Part shown: positions 28,630 to 36,603 of the stretch, in pieces
Layout of the letters: the number at the start of each line of letters is the position of its first letter
How positions within the stretch are numbered: the stretch's first letter is position 1
Source of the DNA: Ideonella_A intermedia_A
Lineage (GTDB): Bacteria; Pseudomonadota; Gammaproteobacteria; Burkholderiales; Burkholderiaceae_C
Direction of reading: 5' to 3'
NCBI GenBank assembly: GCA_943370175.1
Contig: CALRPU020000005.1
Coordinates: forward strand, 1-64,000
DNA: 64,000 nt
Notes under the pieces: model-generated
Databases searched by the model: none
What the model was told of the DNA's origin: nothing
What the model saw: the letters and a program-made list of their open reading frames with translations, nothing else
Translations under genes and position numbers: made by a program

Positions 28630-29607
28630 TCAAGGGTAGAAGAGTTCGACGGTGTAGCCCGTCACAGCCTGGTCGCCCGCGGACAACAACAACTCCAGCT
28701 GGCGTTCGCTGTTGCCTTCGATCACGGCGGGCTCCACGCGAAAGTCGGCGGGCGACAACGCGCGCCGCGCAATCAACTGTCCGGTGGCGTCGGTCAGGCT
28801 GAGGTCGATGGACGGCACGGCGATGTCGGTGCTGCCACGGTTGCGCAGGTTGACCGTCAGGCGGACCGCCTGGCTGTCCTGAGCCACCCGCGCGAGACCG
28901 CTGCCTTCCAGCGTGACGTGGCGCAGCGTGCGGGGCGCTTCGACGGTGCACCCCCACCGCGCACAAACCTGGGTGAACAAGGCCTTGGCCGCTGGGGAAC
29001 GTGCGGCAACCCAGTCGCGGTGATGGAAGGCCACCTGACCGGCCAGCAGCCCCGCCAGCACCAAGGCCATGAATCCCATCGCGGCCCGCGTGGCCGGGCT
29101 GCGCCAACGGTCCTGGCGTTCGGCCTGTCTGACAAAGCCCGGCTTGACCGACGATGCACTGGACGCCGCAGCGGACAACGGGGCGGCGGAGGCGGCTTCG
29201 CCAGAGGGTGCGCGATCGGGTGCGGGATCGGGCGCGCGAACCGCCTCGGGCTGCCGAAGTGTGGTGTCGGGTGGCGCTGAGTCGTCGAAGGACGGCGCCT
29301 GGGTGCCAGCCCATTCGGTGGGTGGGAAATCCGTGTCGTGCGAAGGCGATGAGACGCCCAAAGGCTCGCTCGGCCGCCTCGGTGTGTTCGACGCCGTGAT
29401 CCCCCGCGCCAATGCTGACGGGGGTGGGGCGAACTCACCGTCTTCGCTGGAGAGGGGCGGACTCTCCACCAGGTCCATCAGCGCGTCGTGGGCCTGGAAC
29501 ACGGTGTCGCAGCGACCACAGCGCACCCAGCCCTCGGACACCCGAAGCTGGTCTTGCACAACGCGGAACATCGTGCCGCACGAGGTGCAGCGGGTCGCAA
29601 GACTCAT
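28630..29607 (-). CDS. MJ0042/DUF3426 zinc-ribbon membrane protein
   Basis: 325 residues. The N-terminus is an MJ0042-type zinc ribbon with cysteines C7, C10, C30 and C33. A disordered Ser/Pro/Ala region of about 120 residues and one transmembrane helix (GFMALVLAGLLAGQVAF) follow, then the DUF3426 domain of about 140 residues, probably periplasmic and immunoglobulin-like (RHVTLEGSGLARV; LTVNLRNRGSTDIAVPSI). Proteins of this build sit after prmA in most betaproteobacteria; no function is proven. It is 36 bases downstream of prmA and so belongs to the accB-accC-prmA transcript. Confidence 0.88.
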   Translation of the reverse strand: MSLATRCTSCGTMFRVVQDQLRVSEGWVRCGRCDTVFQAHDALMDLVESPPLSSEDGEFAPPPSALARGITASNTPRRPSEPLGVSSPSHDTDFPPTEWAGTQAPSFDDSAPPDTTLRQPEAVRAPDPAPDRAPSGEAASAAPLSAAASSASSVKPGFVRQAERQDRWRSPATRAAMGFMALVLAGLLAGQVAFHHRDWVAARSPAAKALFTQVCARWGCTVEAPRTLRHVTLEGSGLARVAQDSQAVRLTVNLRNRGSTDIAVPSIDLSLTDATGQLIARRALSPADFRVEPAVIEGNSERQLELLLSAGDQAVTGYTVELFYP

Positions 29608-29643
29608 GGCGGAATCATGCCACGCGAGACGTCACCGACGAGG

Positions 29644-30555
29644 TCAGACCGTCGTGGCGGCGCGACGTCCGGTCATCAGAATCCATCCATCTTCGCGGTC
29701 GCTGACTTCGATGGCCACCCAGGGCGCGTAGGCCGACGTCAATTCGTCGGCCTGCCGCTCCAAAATGCCAGCCATGACCAGGTGCCCGCCTTCGGCCAAG
29801 TGCCCGCACAGCAGCGGTGCGAGCAACTTCAGCGGCGTGGCCAGGATGTTCGCGAGGACCAGCGGGTACGTCCCCGCGGCCGCGTCCGGCAGACCGGCGC
29901 GCAGGCTCACCCCATTGGCCCGTGCGTTGAGCTCGGTTGAGGTGACCGCGGCCGGGTCGATGTCCAGGGCGTCGATGACTTGGGCCCCGTGCAGCGCGGC
30001 ACCGATGGCCAGAATGCCAGACCCACAGCCGTAGTCGAGCACCCGGGTCCATTGGTCGCCGAGCACGTCGGCGTGGCGCGCGATCCACCGCAGGCACATG
30101 CGGGTGGTCGGATGGGTGCCCGTGCCGAAGGCCAGCCCCGGGTCCAGCCGAATCACCCGCGCGGCGTGCGCTGGCGGCTCGTGCCAACTGGGCACGATCC
30201 AGAAATCCGGCGTGACTTCCACTGGCGCGAACTGCGACTGCGTCAACCGAACCCAGTCCTGGTCTTCCACCTCCACGAGGCTGCGCAGTTCCAAGCCGGT
30301 GGTCCAGTCCTGGGCCATCAGCAAGGTGGCGGCTTCGGTGGCCTCGGCTTCGCTGCCGAACAAGGCTTTCACCGTCGACCGCTGCCAGCCACTGCGCGGC
30401 GCCGGCATGCCTGGTTCGCCGAACAGCGCGCGCTCGGCGGAGGTGTCGGCATCGGCGTCTTCGACGGACACCGACAGCGCGTCCAGTTCCTCCATCAGCG
30501 CGTCGCTGACGGACTCGACCAGGTCTTCGGGGCAGAGCAGTTGAAGTTCAAGCAT
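29644..30555 (-). CDS. prmA: Ribosomal protein L11 methyltransferase
   Basis: 303 residues from the ATG at 30555. The N-terminal substrate-recognition domain (MLELQLLCPEDLVESVSDAL) is followed by a Rossmann methyltransferase core with DPGLAFGTGTHPTTRMCL, the SAM motif VLDYGCGSGILAIGAA and the LANILATPLKLLAP segment. PrmA methylates L11 at several lysines and the N-terminus in the cytoplasm. It starts 16 bases after accC. The link of prmA with accBC is common in proteobacteria. Confidence 0.95.
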   Translation of the reverse strand: MLELQLLCPEDLVESVSDALMEELDALSVSVEDADADTSAERALFGEPGMPAPRSGWQRSTVKALFGSEAEATEAATLLMAQDWTTGLELRSLVEVEDQDWVRLTQSQFAPVEVTPDFWIVPSWHEPPAHAARVIRLDPGLAFGTGTHPTTRMCLRWIARHADVLGDQWTRVLDYGCGSGILAIGAALHGAQVIDALDIDPAAVTSTELNARANGVSLRAGLPDAAAGTYPLVLANILATPLKLLAPLLCGHLAEGGHLVMAGILERQADELTSAYAPWVAIEVSDREDGWILMTGRRAATTV

Positions 30556-30571
30556 CGTCGGGCACCGGGCA

Positions 30572-31921
30572 TCAGCGCTTGTGCGCCGCCATCCAGCCTT
30601 CAAGGTAGTGAATGCTGGTGCCGCCTTCGATGAACTTCGCGTCCACCATCAGTTCGCGGTGCAGCGGGATGTTGGTCAGAATGCCTTCGATCACCGTCTC
30701 GGACAAGGCGATCCGCATGCGGGCCAGCGCCTGGTCGCGGGTGTCGCCGTGCACGATGATCTTGCCGATCATCGAGTCGTAGTGCGGTGGCACGAAGTAG
30801 TTGGTGTACGCGTGCGAGTCGACCCGCACGCCCGGTCCCCCCGGCGCATGCCAGGTGGTGATGCGCCCCGGGGACGGCGTGTATTTGTACGGGTCTTCGG
30901 CGTTGATCCGGCATTCGATGGCGTGGCCGCGCATCTGCACCTGACGCTGCGTGAAAGGCAGCTTTTCGCCGGCCGCCACCCGGATCTGCATCTGCACGAT
31001 GTCGATCCCCGTGACCAACTCCGTCACCGGATGCTCCACCTGAACCCGCGTGTTCATCTCGATGAAGAAGAACTCGCCGTTCTCGTACAGGAACTCGAAG
31101 GTGCCTGCGCCGCGGTAGCCGATCTTCTTGCATGCCGCCGCACAGCGGTCCCCGATGCGTTCGATCACGCGCCGCGGGATGCCCGGCGCCGGTGCTTCTT
31201 CGATGATCTTCTGGTGCCGGCGCTGCATCGAGCAATCGCGCTCGCCCAGCCACACCGCATTGCGGTGCTGGTCGGCCATCACCTGGATCTCGATGTGGCG
31301 CGGGTTCTCGAGGAACTTTTCCATGTAGACGGCCGGGTTGCCGAAGGCCGCCCCCGCCTCGCTGCGCGTGGTCTGCACCGCGTGGATCAGCGCGGCCTCG
31401 GTGTGCACCACCCGCATGCCACGCCCGCCACCGCCGCCGGCCGCCTTGATGATGACGGGGTAGCCGATGGCGCGGGCCTGGCGGATGATTTCCTTGGGGT
31501 CGTCCGGCAAGGCGCCTTCGCTGCCGGGCACGCAGGGCACGCCCGAGCGGATCATCGCGGCCTTGGCCGCCACCTTGTCGCCCATGACGCGGATCGACTC
31601 CGGCGTCGGGCCGATGAAGGTGAACCCGCTGCGCTCGACCCGCTCGGCGAAATCGGCGTTCTCCGACAGGAAACCGTAGCCCGGGTGGATGGCCTCCGCG
31701 TCGGTCACCTCGGCCGTGGAGATGATGGCCGGCATGTTGAGGTAGCTCAGCGACGACGCGGCCGGGCCGATGCACACCGCCTCGTCGGCGAGCTTGACGT
31801 ACTTGGCGTCGCGGTCGGCTTCGGAGTAGACCACGACCGACTTGATGCCCATCTCTCGGCAGGCGCGCTGGATCCGCAGGGCGATTTCGCCGCGGTTGGC
31901 GATCAGGATTTTCTTGAACAT
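30572..31921 (-). CDS. accC: Acetyl-CoA carboxylase biotin carboxylase subunit
   Basis: 449 residues from the ATG at 31921 (MFKKILIANRGEIALRI). ATP-grasp features are in order: the glycine-rich loop KAAGGGGGRGMRVV, ERDCSMQRRHQKIIEEAP, and the catalytic FIEMNTRVQVEHPVTE. It carboxylates the biotin carried by AccB, the first half-reaction of malonyl-CoA formation. It follows accB by 19 bases. accA and accD are elsewhere, as usual. Confidence 0.97.
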   Translation of the reverse strand: MFKKILIANRGEIALRIQRACREMGIKSVVVYSEADRDAKYVKLADEAVCIGPAASSLSYLNMPAIISTAEVTDAEAIHPGYGFLSENADFAERVERSGFTFIGPTPESIRVMGDKVAAKAAMIRSGVPCVPGSEGALPDDPKEIIRQARAIGYPVIIKAAGGGGGRGMRVVHTEAALIHAVQTTRSEAGAAFGNPAVYMEKFLENPRHIEIQVMADQHRNAVWLGERDCSMQRRHQKIIEEAPAPGIPRRVIERIGDRCAAACKKIGYRGAGTFEFLYENGEFFFIEMNTRVQVEHPVTELVTGIDIVQMQIRVAAGEKLPFTQRQVQMRGHAIECRINAEDPYKYTPSPGRITTWHAPGGPGVRVDSHAYTNYFVPPHYDSMIGKIIVHGDTRDQALARMRIALSETVIEGILTNIPLHRELMVDAKFIEGGTSIHYLEGWMAAHKR

Positions 31922-31940
31922 GCGTGCTGCGCCGGCCGCG

Positions 31941-32402
31941 TCACTCAATGTGGAACAGGGGCTGGCCGAACTCCACCGGCTGCCCGTTCTCGCACAGGAT
32001 GCGGGTGATCGTGCCGGACTTGTCGGCTTCGATCTCGTTCATGATCTTCATCGCCTCGATGATGCAGATCGCGTCGCCTTCCTTCACCACGGTGCCCACT
32101 TCGGCGAGCGGCTTGCCGCCGGGGCTGGACGAGCGGTAGAACGTGCCGACCATCGGCGATTTGACGGTGTGCGCAGTCGACTCCGGTTCCAGCGCGACCG
32201 CGGGCGCGGGTGCGGCGGTCACCGGCGCCGGTGCGGCCACGGGGGCGGCGGCCATCGTCATCGGCGCGCCCTGAACGGCCACCAGCTTGTTGGGATCGGA
32301 CTTGACGATGCGCACCTTGCCGTCGGCTTCAGTGATTTCCAGTTCGGAGATGTTCGAGTCGGAAACCAGGTCGATCAGGGTCTTGAGCTTGCGAAGGTCC
32401 AT
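31941..32402 (-). CDS. accB: Biotin carboxyl carrier protein of acetyl-CoA carboxylase
   Basis: 153 residues from the ATG at 32402. The N-terminal part (MDLRKLKTLIDLVSDSNI) and an Ala/Pro linker precede the biotinyl domain, with the biotin lysine in IEAMKIMNEIEAD and the thumb-like PMVGTFYRSSSPGGKP. It swings biotin between AccC and the AccAD transferase. The gene opens the accB-accC-prmA-DUF3426 unit. The 375 bases upstream have no aroQ, which precedes accB in many related genomes. Confidence 0.97.
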   Translation of the reverse strand: MDLRKLKTLIDLVSDSNISELEITEADGKVRIVKSDPNKLVAVQGAPMTMAAAPVAAPAPVTAAPAPAVALEPESTAHTVKSPMVGTFYRSSSPGGKPLAEVGTVVKEGDAICIIEAMKIMNEIEADKSGTITRILCENGQPVEFGQPLFHIE

Positions 32403-32777
32403 GGGGGCTCCGGCGAGGTGAAGGGAGAGTCCGGTCCGCTCGAGTTCGACGGCGGCCGGCAAAATGTCAGCGCAAAGGGCGGCCCGGGCGACGTGCGCGC
32501 GGGGCATGGCAAGTCTGACAGTGAGCGCGGTGATCTCAAGATGACGGTGGGGCCGATGTTTGCGCAATCGGCGCCATGTTCATCTGATTTGCGGCCAACT
32601 TCGACTGAACAGGCTGAAAACGCGCACCCTGCCCATTGAGTGAGCGCCGCGCTCGGGTGCCCGCGGTTCTCGATCCATGCGGTCGGGAAAAATGAAGGAA
32701 GGCTGGAGTTTATGCGCTTTGTCAGCAAAAGCCAGCACAAGTGGGCCAAACGCAGTTGGTGGGCCCGAGTCCCCGCC
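32403..32777. other. 375-base gap between the TlpA-like gene and accB
   Basis: No protein-coding frame with a family match is seen on either strand. A promoter for the minus-strand accBC unit must lie here or upstream, but no convincing -35/-10 pair was found. The aroQ gene expected here in many relatives is absent. Confidence 0.6.
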
Positions 32778-33356
32778 TCAGGTGTGCAAACGTGCCCAAG
32801 TCGACAGCAAGGCCTCGTCGACCACCCCCAGCCGGCGCTCGCGCAGCGCGCCCGTGCGGTCGAAGACGACCGTGAAGGGCAGCTGACCACCGTCATTGCC
32901 AAAAGACTTCGCCAGATTGACGCCGTCCAGCCCGGCCAGGCCGACCGCGAAGCCCAGGGGCTTGCGGCCCAAGAAGTCGCGCACCGGTGTGGGCGAATCG
33001 ACTGCCAGGCCCACCACGTGCCAGCCGCGCGGCGACTGGTCGCGGTGGAAGGCGTCCAGCAGCGGCAGCTCCTTCACGCAAGGCGGGCACCAGGTGGCCC
33101 AGAAATTCACGAGCAGCGGTTTGCCGCGCAAGTCCGCGAACCTCAGCTCGCCGCCGCCCGGCCGTTCGAACTGCAGCGACCACGGGTCGGTGCCTGGGGT
33201 GGCGGCAGACAGCGCTGGCGGCGTAGGAGTGGCTGGTTGCGCACCGCGCAGGGTCCAAAAACCCACGCCAGCCAGGCCGCCAATGGCACCGGCGCTGGCC
33301 AACAACGACCGCCGGGTTGGGGAAGGTGTGCTCATGGGCGTGTGATGGTCAGCCAT
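32778..33356 (-). CDS. TlpA-family thioredoxin-like protein with Tat-type signal
   Basis: 192 residues. The N-terminus has a twin-arginine signal (SPTRRSLLASAGAIGGLAG). The thioredoxin fold follows with FWATWCPPCVKELPLL, the WCPPC redox site of TlpA/ResA proteins, and the cis-proline segment QLPFTVVFD. It probably works in the periplasm in disulfide reduction, for example in cytochrome c maturation. Either ATG 33356, which overlaps the previous stop, or ATG 33335 could be the start; neither has a clear ribosome-binding site. Confidence 0.9.
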   Translation of the reverse strand: MADHHTPMSTPSPTRRSLLASAGAIGGLAGVGFWTLRGAQPATPTPPALSAATPGTDPWSLQFERPGGGELRFADLRGKPLLVNFWATWCPPCVKELPLLDAFHRDQSPRGWHVVGLAVDSPTPVRDFLGRKPLGFAVGLAGLDGVNLAKSFGNDGGQLPFTVVFDRTGALRERRLGVVDEALLSTWARLHT

Positions 33357-33942
33357 TCAACAGGGCGCGCAGGGCGCTGAGGTCGCCGCGCGGGGTTCGG
33401 CCTTGGGCATCGGGCTTCAACGCCCCGCGCAGGTCGTCGTAATCCAGGATGGTGAGGTGGACGGTCACCCGTTCGCCGAGTTCGGCGCTGGGGCTGTCGA
33501 CGCTCAGCACGTCGACCGGCTGGTCGCGTGGCCCGGTCGTCGAGCCCACGTCGTAGTCAACCCCACGGTCGATCAGAGCGAGTTCGGCGGATTTGGTGTC
33601 GTCGCAGTACAGCTGCAGGTGCACGGCGTTCAGCCGCGTGGCCGTGCCCCGCCACACGGCCCCGGTCAGGTGGGGCCGAAACTCGGCCAGGCGCTCCATC
33701 CACAGGGCGGCCACGCGGCGCAAGGCAACCAGCTCGCCGGGCTGGGTGTCAGCGCAAAAGGTGTCGATGTAGGACCGGACTTCGTCCTCAAGCTGGTCGT
33801 TGGTGGGCAGGTCGCCGCTGCGAACGGTGCCTTTGCCCAAATCGCGGGCGGCCCGCCGCTTGGCAGGGCCGTATTCCATGCCTTCCTCGACGACCAGCCG
33901 GGCGGCGGTGGCGGCGATCTCAGCAGACAGGCGTTCGTTCAT
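33349..33942 (-). CDS. Conserved hypothetical protein upstream of the TlpA-like gene
   Basis: 197 residues, family not recognised. No signal peptide or membrane helix. The N-terminal half is helical (MNERLSAEIAATAARLVVEEGMEYGPAKRRAARDLG), with a nucleotide-handling look only by eye; the C-terminal half is beta-rich and acidic (VDVLSVDSPSAELGERVTVHLTILDYDD). It overlaps the TlpA-like start by eight bases, so the pair is co-translated. Proteins of this type occur beside tlpA in other betaproteobacteria as I remember it. Confidence 0.75.
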   Translation of the reverse strand: MNERLSAEIAATAARLVVEEGMEYGPAKRRAARDLGKGTVRSGDLPTNDQLEDEVRSYIDTFCADTQPGELVALRRVAALWMERLAEFRPHLTGAVWRGTATRLNAVHLQLYCDDTKSAELALIDRGVDYDVGSTTGPRDQPVDVLSVDSPSAELGERVTVHLTILDYDDLRGALKPDAQGRTPRGDLSALRALLNG

Positions 33943-33987
33943 GAAGGCATTGTAGGCAGCGGGTATTCACCGATGCCGGCCGGGGAC

Positions 33988-34791
33988 TCAGGGCAATTCG
34001 ACCGTGCCCATGCGGGCCACGATCGTGCCGGCCCGGCCGCTGACGTAGGCGGAATCGGGGCGCTTCTCGAAACGCTTGGGCGCGGGCAGCATCACCGCCA
34101 GGCGCGCCGCCGGGTAGGGCCCGAGCTGCGCGGCACGGAGCTTGAAGTAGCGCTGCGCCGCTGCCTCAGCGCCGAAGATGCCCTCGCCCCATTCCACGTG
34201 GTTCAGGTAAATCTCCAGGATGCGCTGCTTGGACAGCAGCGCTTCGAGCATGAAGGTGATGAGGAATTCCTGGCCTTTGCGGGCGAGGCTGCGCTCCGGG
34301 CTCAGGAACAGGTTCTTGGCCAATTGCTGCGTGATGGTCGAGCCGCCGACCAGTTTCGGGGCCACACGCGGCGGCGGTGCGGCCGGTGTGGCGCCCGCCG
34401 GCTTGCGGGCCAGGCGCCGGTCCAGCTGCTCGTTGAGGCGCTGGGCGCGGGCCTCGGCTTGCTGGTTGCGCTCCCAGGCCTTTTCAAGTGCGTCCCATTC
34501 GACGCCGCTGTGGTCGGCGAAGCCGGCGTCTTCGCTGGCAATCACCGCCCGCTTCAGGTGGGGCGAGATCTGGCTGGCCGGCACCCAGGTCTGGCGCCAG
34601 TTCATGGGCGCCGGGCCGCTGAGCAGGCGCCAGGCTTCCGAGCGCTGGAAGCTGGTCGTGGCTGGGTCCAGCACGGTCATCAGCGCGATGCGCGCGGCGA
34701 AGTACAGCTGCAGTGCCACCGCCGCCAGCAGCACGAGGCCGATGAGGCGCCCGACCTGGGCGAGCACGGAGGTCGTCCTCACGCCGTTCAT
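33988..34791 (-). CDS. mtgA: Monofunctional peptidoglycan glycosyltransferase MtgA
   Basis: 267 residues from the ATG at 34791. One N-terminal membrane helix (LIGLVLLAAVALQLYFAA) is followed by the GT51 domain. The catalytic glutamate is E87 in IASEDAGFADHSG; GGSTITQQLAKNLFL, RKGQEFLITFMLEALLSKQRI (in part) and IYLNHVEWGEGIFG complete the family motifs. Residues 112-147 are an insertion rich in Ala, Arg and Pro between the first two motifs. It polymerises lipid II into glycan strands on the outer face of the inner membrane. It starts four bases after aroE. Confidence 0.95.
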   Translation of the reverse strand: MNGVRTTSVLAQVGRLIGLVLLAAVALQLYFAARIALMTVLDPATTSFQRSEAWRLLSGPAPMNWRQTWVPASQISPHLKRAVIASEDAGFADHSGVEWDALEKAWERNQQAEARAQRLNEQLDRRLARKPAGATPAAPPPRVAPKLVGGSTITQQLAKNLFLSPERSLARKGQEFLITFMLEALLSKQRILEIYLNHVEWGEGIFGAEAAAQRYFKLRAAQLGPYPAARLAVMLPAPKRFEKRPDSAYVSGRAGTIVARMGTVELP

Positions 34792-34795
34792 CCCG

Positions 34796-35704
34796 TCAGC
34801 CCGCGGCCAGGCGTTCGCGCAGCCCGCGCAGCACGGCGGCCGTGTCTGGCCGGACGCCGCGCCACAGCGCAAATGACTCGGCCGCCTGTTCGACGAGCAT
34901 GCCCAGGCCATCGCGCCCGACGGCCCCATGGTGGTCTGCCCAGGCCAGGAATGGCGCGGCAGCGGGGCCGTACATCATGTCGAGCGCCAGGGTGTCGGGC
35001 CGCAGCACCGCGCCGCTCAGTGGCACGTCGACGCCTTGCAGGCTGCTGGCACTGGCGTTGATGACCACGTCGAAGGCGGCGTTGGCGTCGGCGATCGCGC
35101 CCGCGCGCAGGGTGACGCCATGCGCCCGTGCCCAGGCCCGGTGACGGTCGACGAGGTCGGTGGCGCGGTCGACGGTTCGGTTGACCACCCACAGCTCGGC
35201 GGGTCGGGCCTGCAGCAGCGGCCCCAGGGCGCCCGCTGCGGCGCCGCCCGCCCCCAGCATCAGCACCCGCTGGCCGGCCAGGCCGCGGCCGGCATTGACC
35301 TGGATGTCGCGCACCAGGCCGTTGCCATCGGTGTTGTCGGCGAACCAGCCGGCGGCGTCGAAGCGCAGCACATTGGCCGCCCCGGCCAGCCGCGCCCGGT
35401 CACTGCACTGGCTCGCCATCGCCAGCGCTTCGAACTTGAAGGGCACGGTGACGTTGCAGCCGCGCGCGGGTCCGCGCTCGCCGGCGGGGCCCTCCTGCGA
35501 TGCGGCAAACGCGCGCAGCGCAGGGCCAAAACCGTCCAGCGTCGATTCCAGCCGCCCGTAATGCAGCGGCTGCCCGGTCGCCGAGGCGAAGGCCGCGTGG
35601 ATGGCGGGCGACTGGCTGTGGCGCACCGGGTTGCCCACCACCACGTAGCGGTCGAGCTGCGCCTGGGTGGCGGGGGAGGCTGTCTGGTTCATCGATGGCG
35701 TCAT
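34796..35704 (-). CDS. aroE: Shikimate dehydrogenase
   Basis: 302 residues, slightly longer than E. coli AroE. Substrate-site motifs VVGNPVRHSQSPAIH, GCNVTVPFK (catalytic Lys) and NTDGNGLV (catalytic Asp) are present, followed by the NADP Rossmann motif LMLGAGGAAAGAL and VVNRTVDRA. It reduces 3-dehydroshikimate with NADPH in aromatic amino acid synthesis. It sits between the TonB-like gene (19 bases) and mtgA (four bases), all on one strand. Confidence 0.95.
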   Translation of the reverse strand: MTPSMNQTASPATQAQLDRYVVVGNPVRHSQSPAIHAAFASATGQPLHYGRLESTLDGFGPALRAFAASQEGPAGERGPARGCNVTVPFKFEALAMASQCSDRARLAGAANVLRFDAAGWFADNTDGNGLVRDIQVNAGRGLAGQRVLMLGAGGAAAGALGPLLQARPAELWVVNRTVDRATDLVDRHRAWARAHGVTLRAGAIADANAAFDVVINASASSLQGVDVPLSGAVLRPDTLALDMMYGPAAAPFLAWADHHGAVGRDGLGMLVEQAAESFALWRGVRPDTAAVLRGLRERLAAG

Positions 35705-35723
35705 GGGCAGGCGACCGGTCGGC

Positions 35724-36578
35724 TCAGTTGCTGACCGTGGCCTTCAAGGCCTCGTCGCGGGTGAAGCGGAAGCGGGAGGTGATCACCAGTTCCTCGGCCT
35801 TGCGGCGCATGGCGGTCGTGAACTCGCCATAGGGCGCGGCGGCGCGAACGATCGCCTCGGCATAGCGGTCGAGGATCGGCTGGCCCGACGACCGGACCAC
35901 CTCGGTGTCGATGACCTGTCCCATCGCATTGACGGTCACGTTCATCGTCAGGTCGCCATACAGCTTGCGGCCTTGGTGCTCGGGGAAATTGCGCGTGCCG
36001 CGGTCCTCGATCTTGCGCCGCAGCTGGTCGTAGTACTGCGCGTACAGCTCCTCCCGGGTGGCCGGGCTGATGTAGCGGCGCTTGGGCCGGGCGTTGTCCT
36101 CGTTGACCCGCTTTTCAATCTCGGCGAGCAATTGCAGCAGCTGCCGCCGCCGCTCCTCTTCGGCCCGTTCCTCCGGGCTGCCGTCGTCGCGCTGGGGGTC
36201 GGGCAAGGGCAGGGCGGCGATCTCACGACGCACTTGGGCCAGCAGACGAACCTGGGCTTGTTGGAGCTGTTCGATCTTGCGGCGCGTCTCGTCGTCGGCG
36301 TCGCCGACCTCGGTCGTGTTGGACGCCGGCAGCGGCGAACTGCTGCGGCCCGCGTCGGCGTCACCGCCCCCGGCGAGGTTGGCCTGGGCGATCGCCTGCG
36401 CCACCAAAGGCGCCTCGCCCGAGCGCGAGTTCACCAGCACCACTTCGAGCGGCGTGTCCTGAAACAGGCGGTTGAAGCGCTGAGGGTCGACGAAGCGCAC
36501 CGTCATCAGCGCCGCGTGCGCGGCCACCGACACCAGCATGCACCACTGGAATGTCGACAATCGCCTTCCCTTGAGCAT
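35724..36578 (-). CDS. TonB C-terminal domain protein (energy transducer-like)
   Basis: 284 residues. An N-terminal hydrophobic anchor (FQWCMLVSVAAHAALM) is followed by a long charged helix, probably coiled coil, with EERAEEERRRQLLQLLAEIE, and a TonB-like C-terminal domain (YGDLTMNVTVNAMGQVIDT; ILDRYAEAIVRAAAPYG). No ExbB/ExbD partner is near. In related genomes this gene regularly precedes aroE. Whether it energises an outer-membrane receptor or acts in envelope structure is not shown. Confidence 0.82.
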   Translation of the reverse strand: MLKGRRLSTFQWCMLVSVAAHAALMTVRFVDPQRFNRLFQDTPLEVVLVNSRSGEAPLVAQAIAQANLAGGGDADAGRSSSPLPASNTTEVGDADDETRRKIEQLQQAQVRLLAQVRREIAALPLPDPQRDDGSPEERAEEERRRQLLQLLAEIEKRVNEDNARPKRRYISPATREELYAQYYDQLRRKIEDRGTRNFPEHQGRKLYGDLTMNVTVNAMGQVIDTEVVRSSGQPILDRYAEAIVRAAAPYGEFTTAMRRKAEELVITSRFRFTRDEALKATVSN

Positions 36579-36603
36579 GGCCTGACGGGCGTGGGCGGCG
36601 GCC

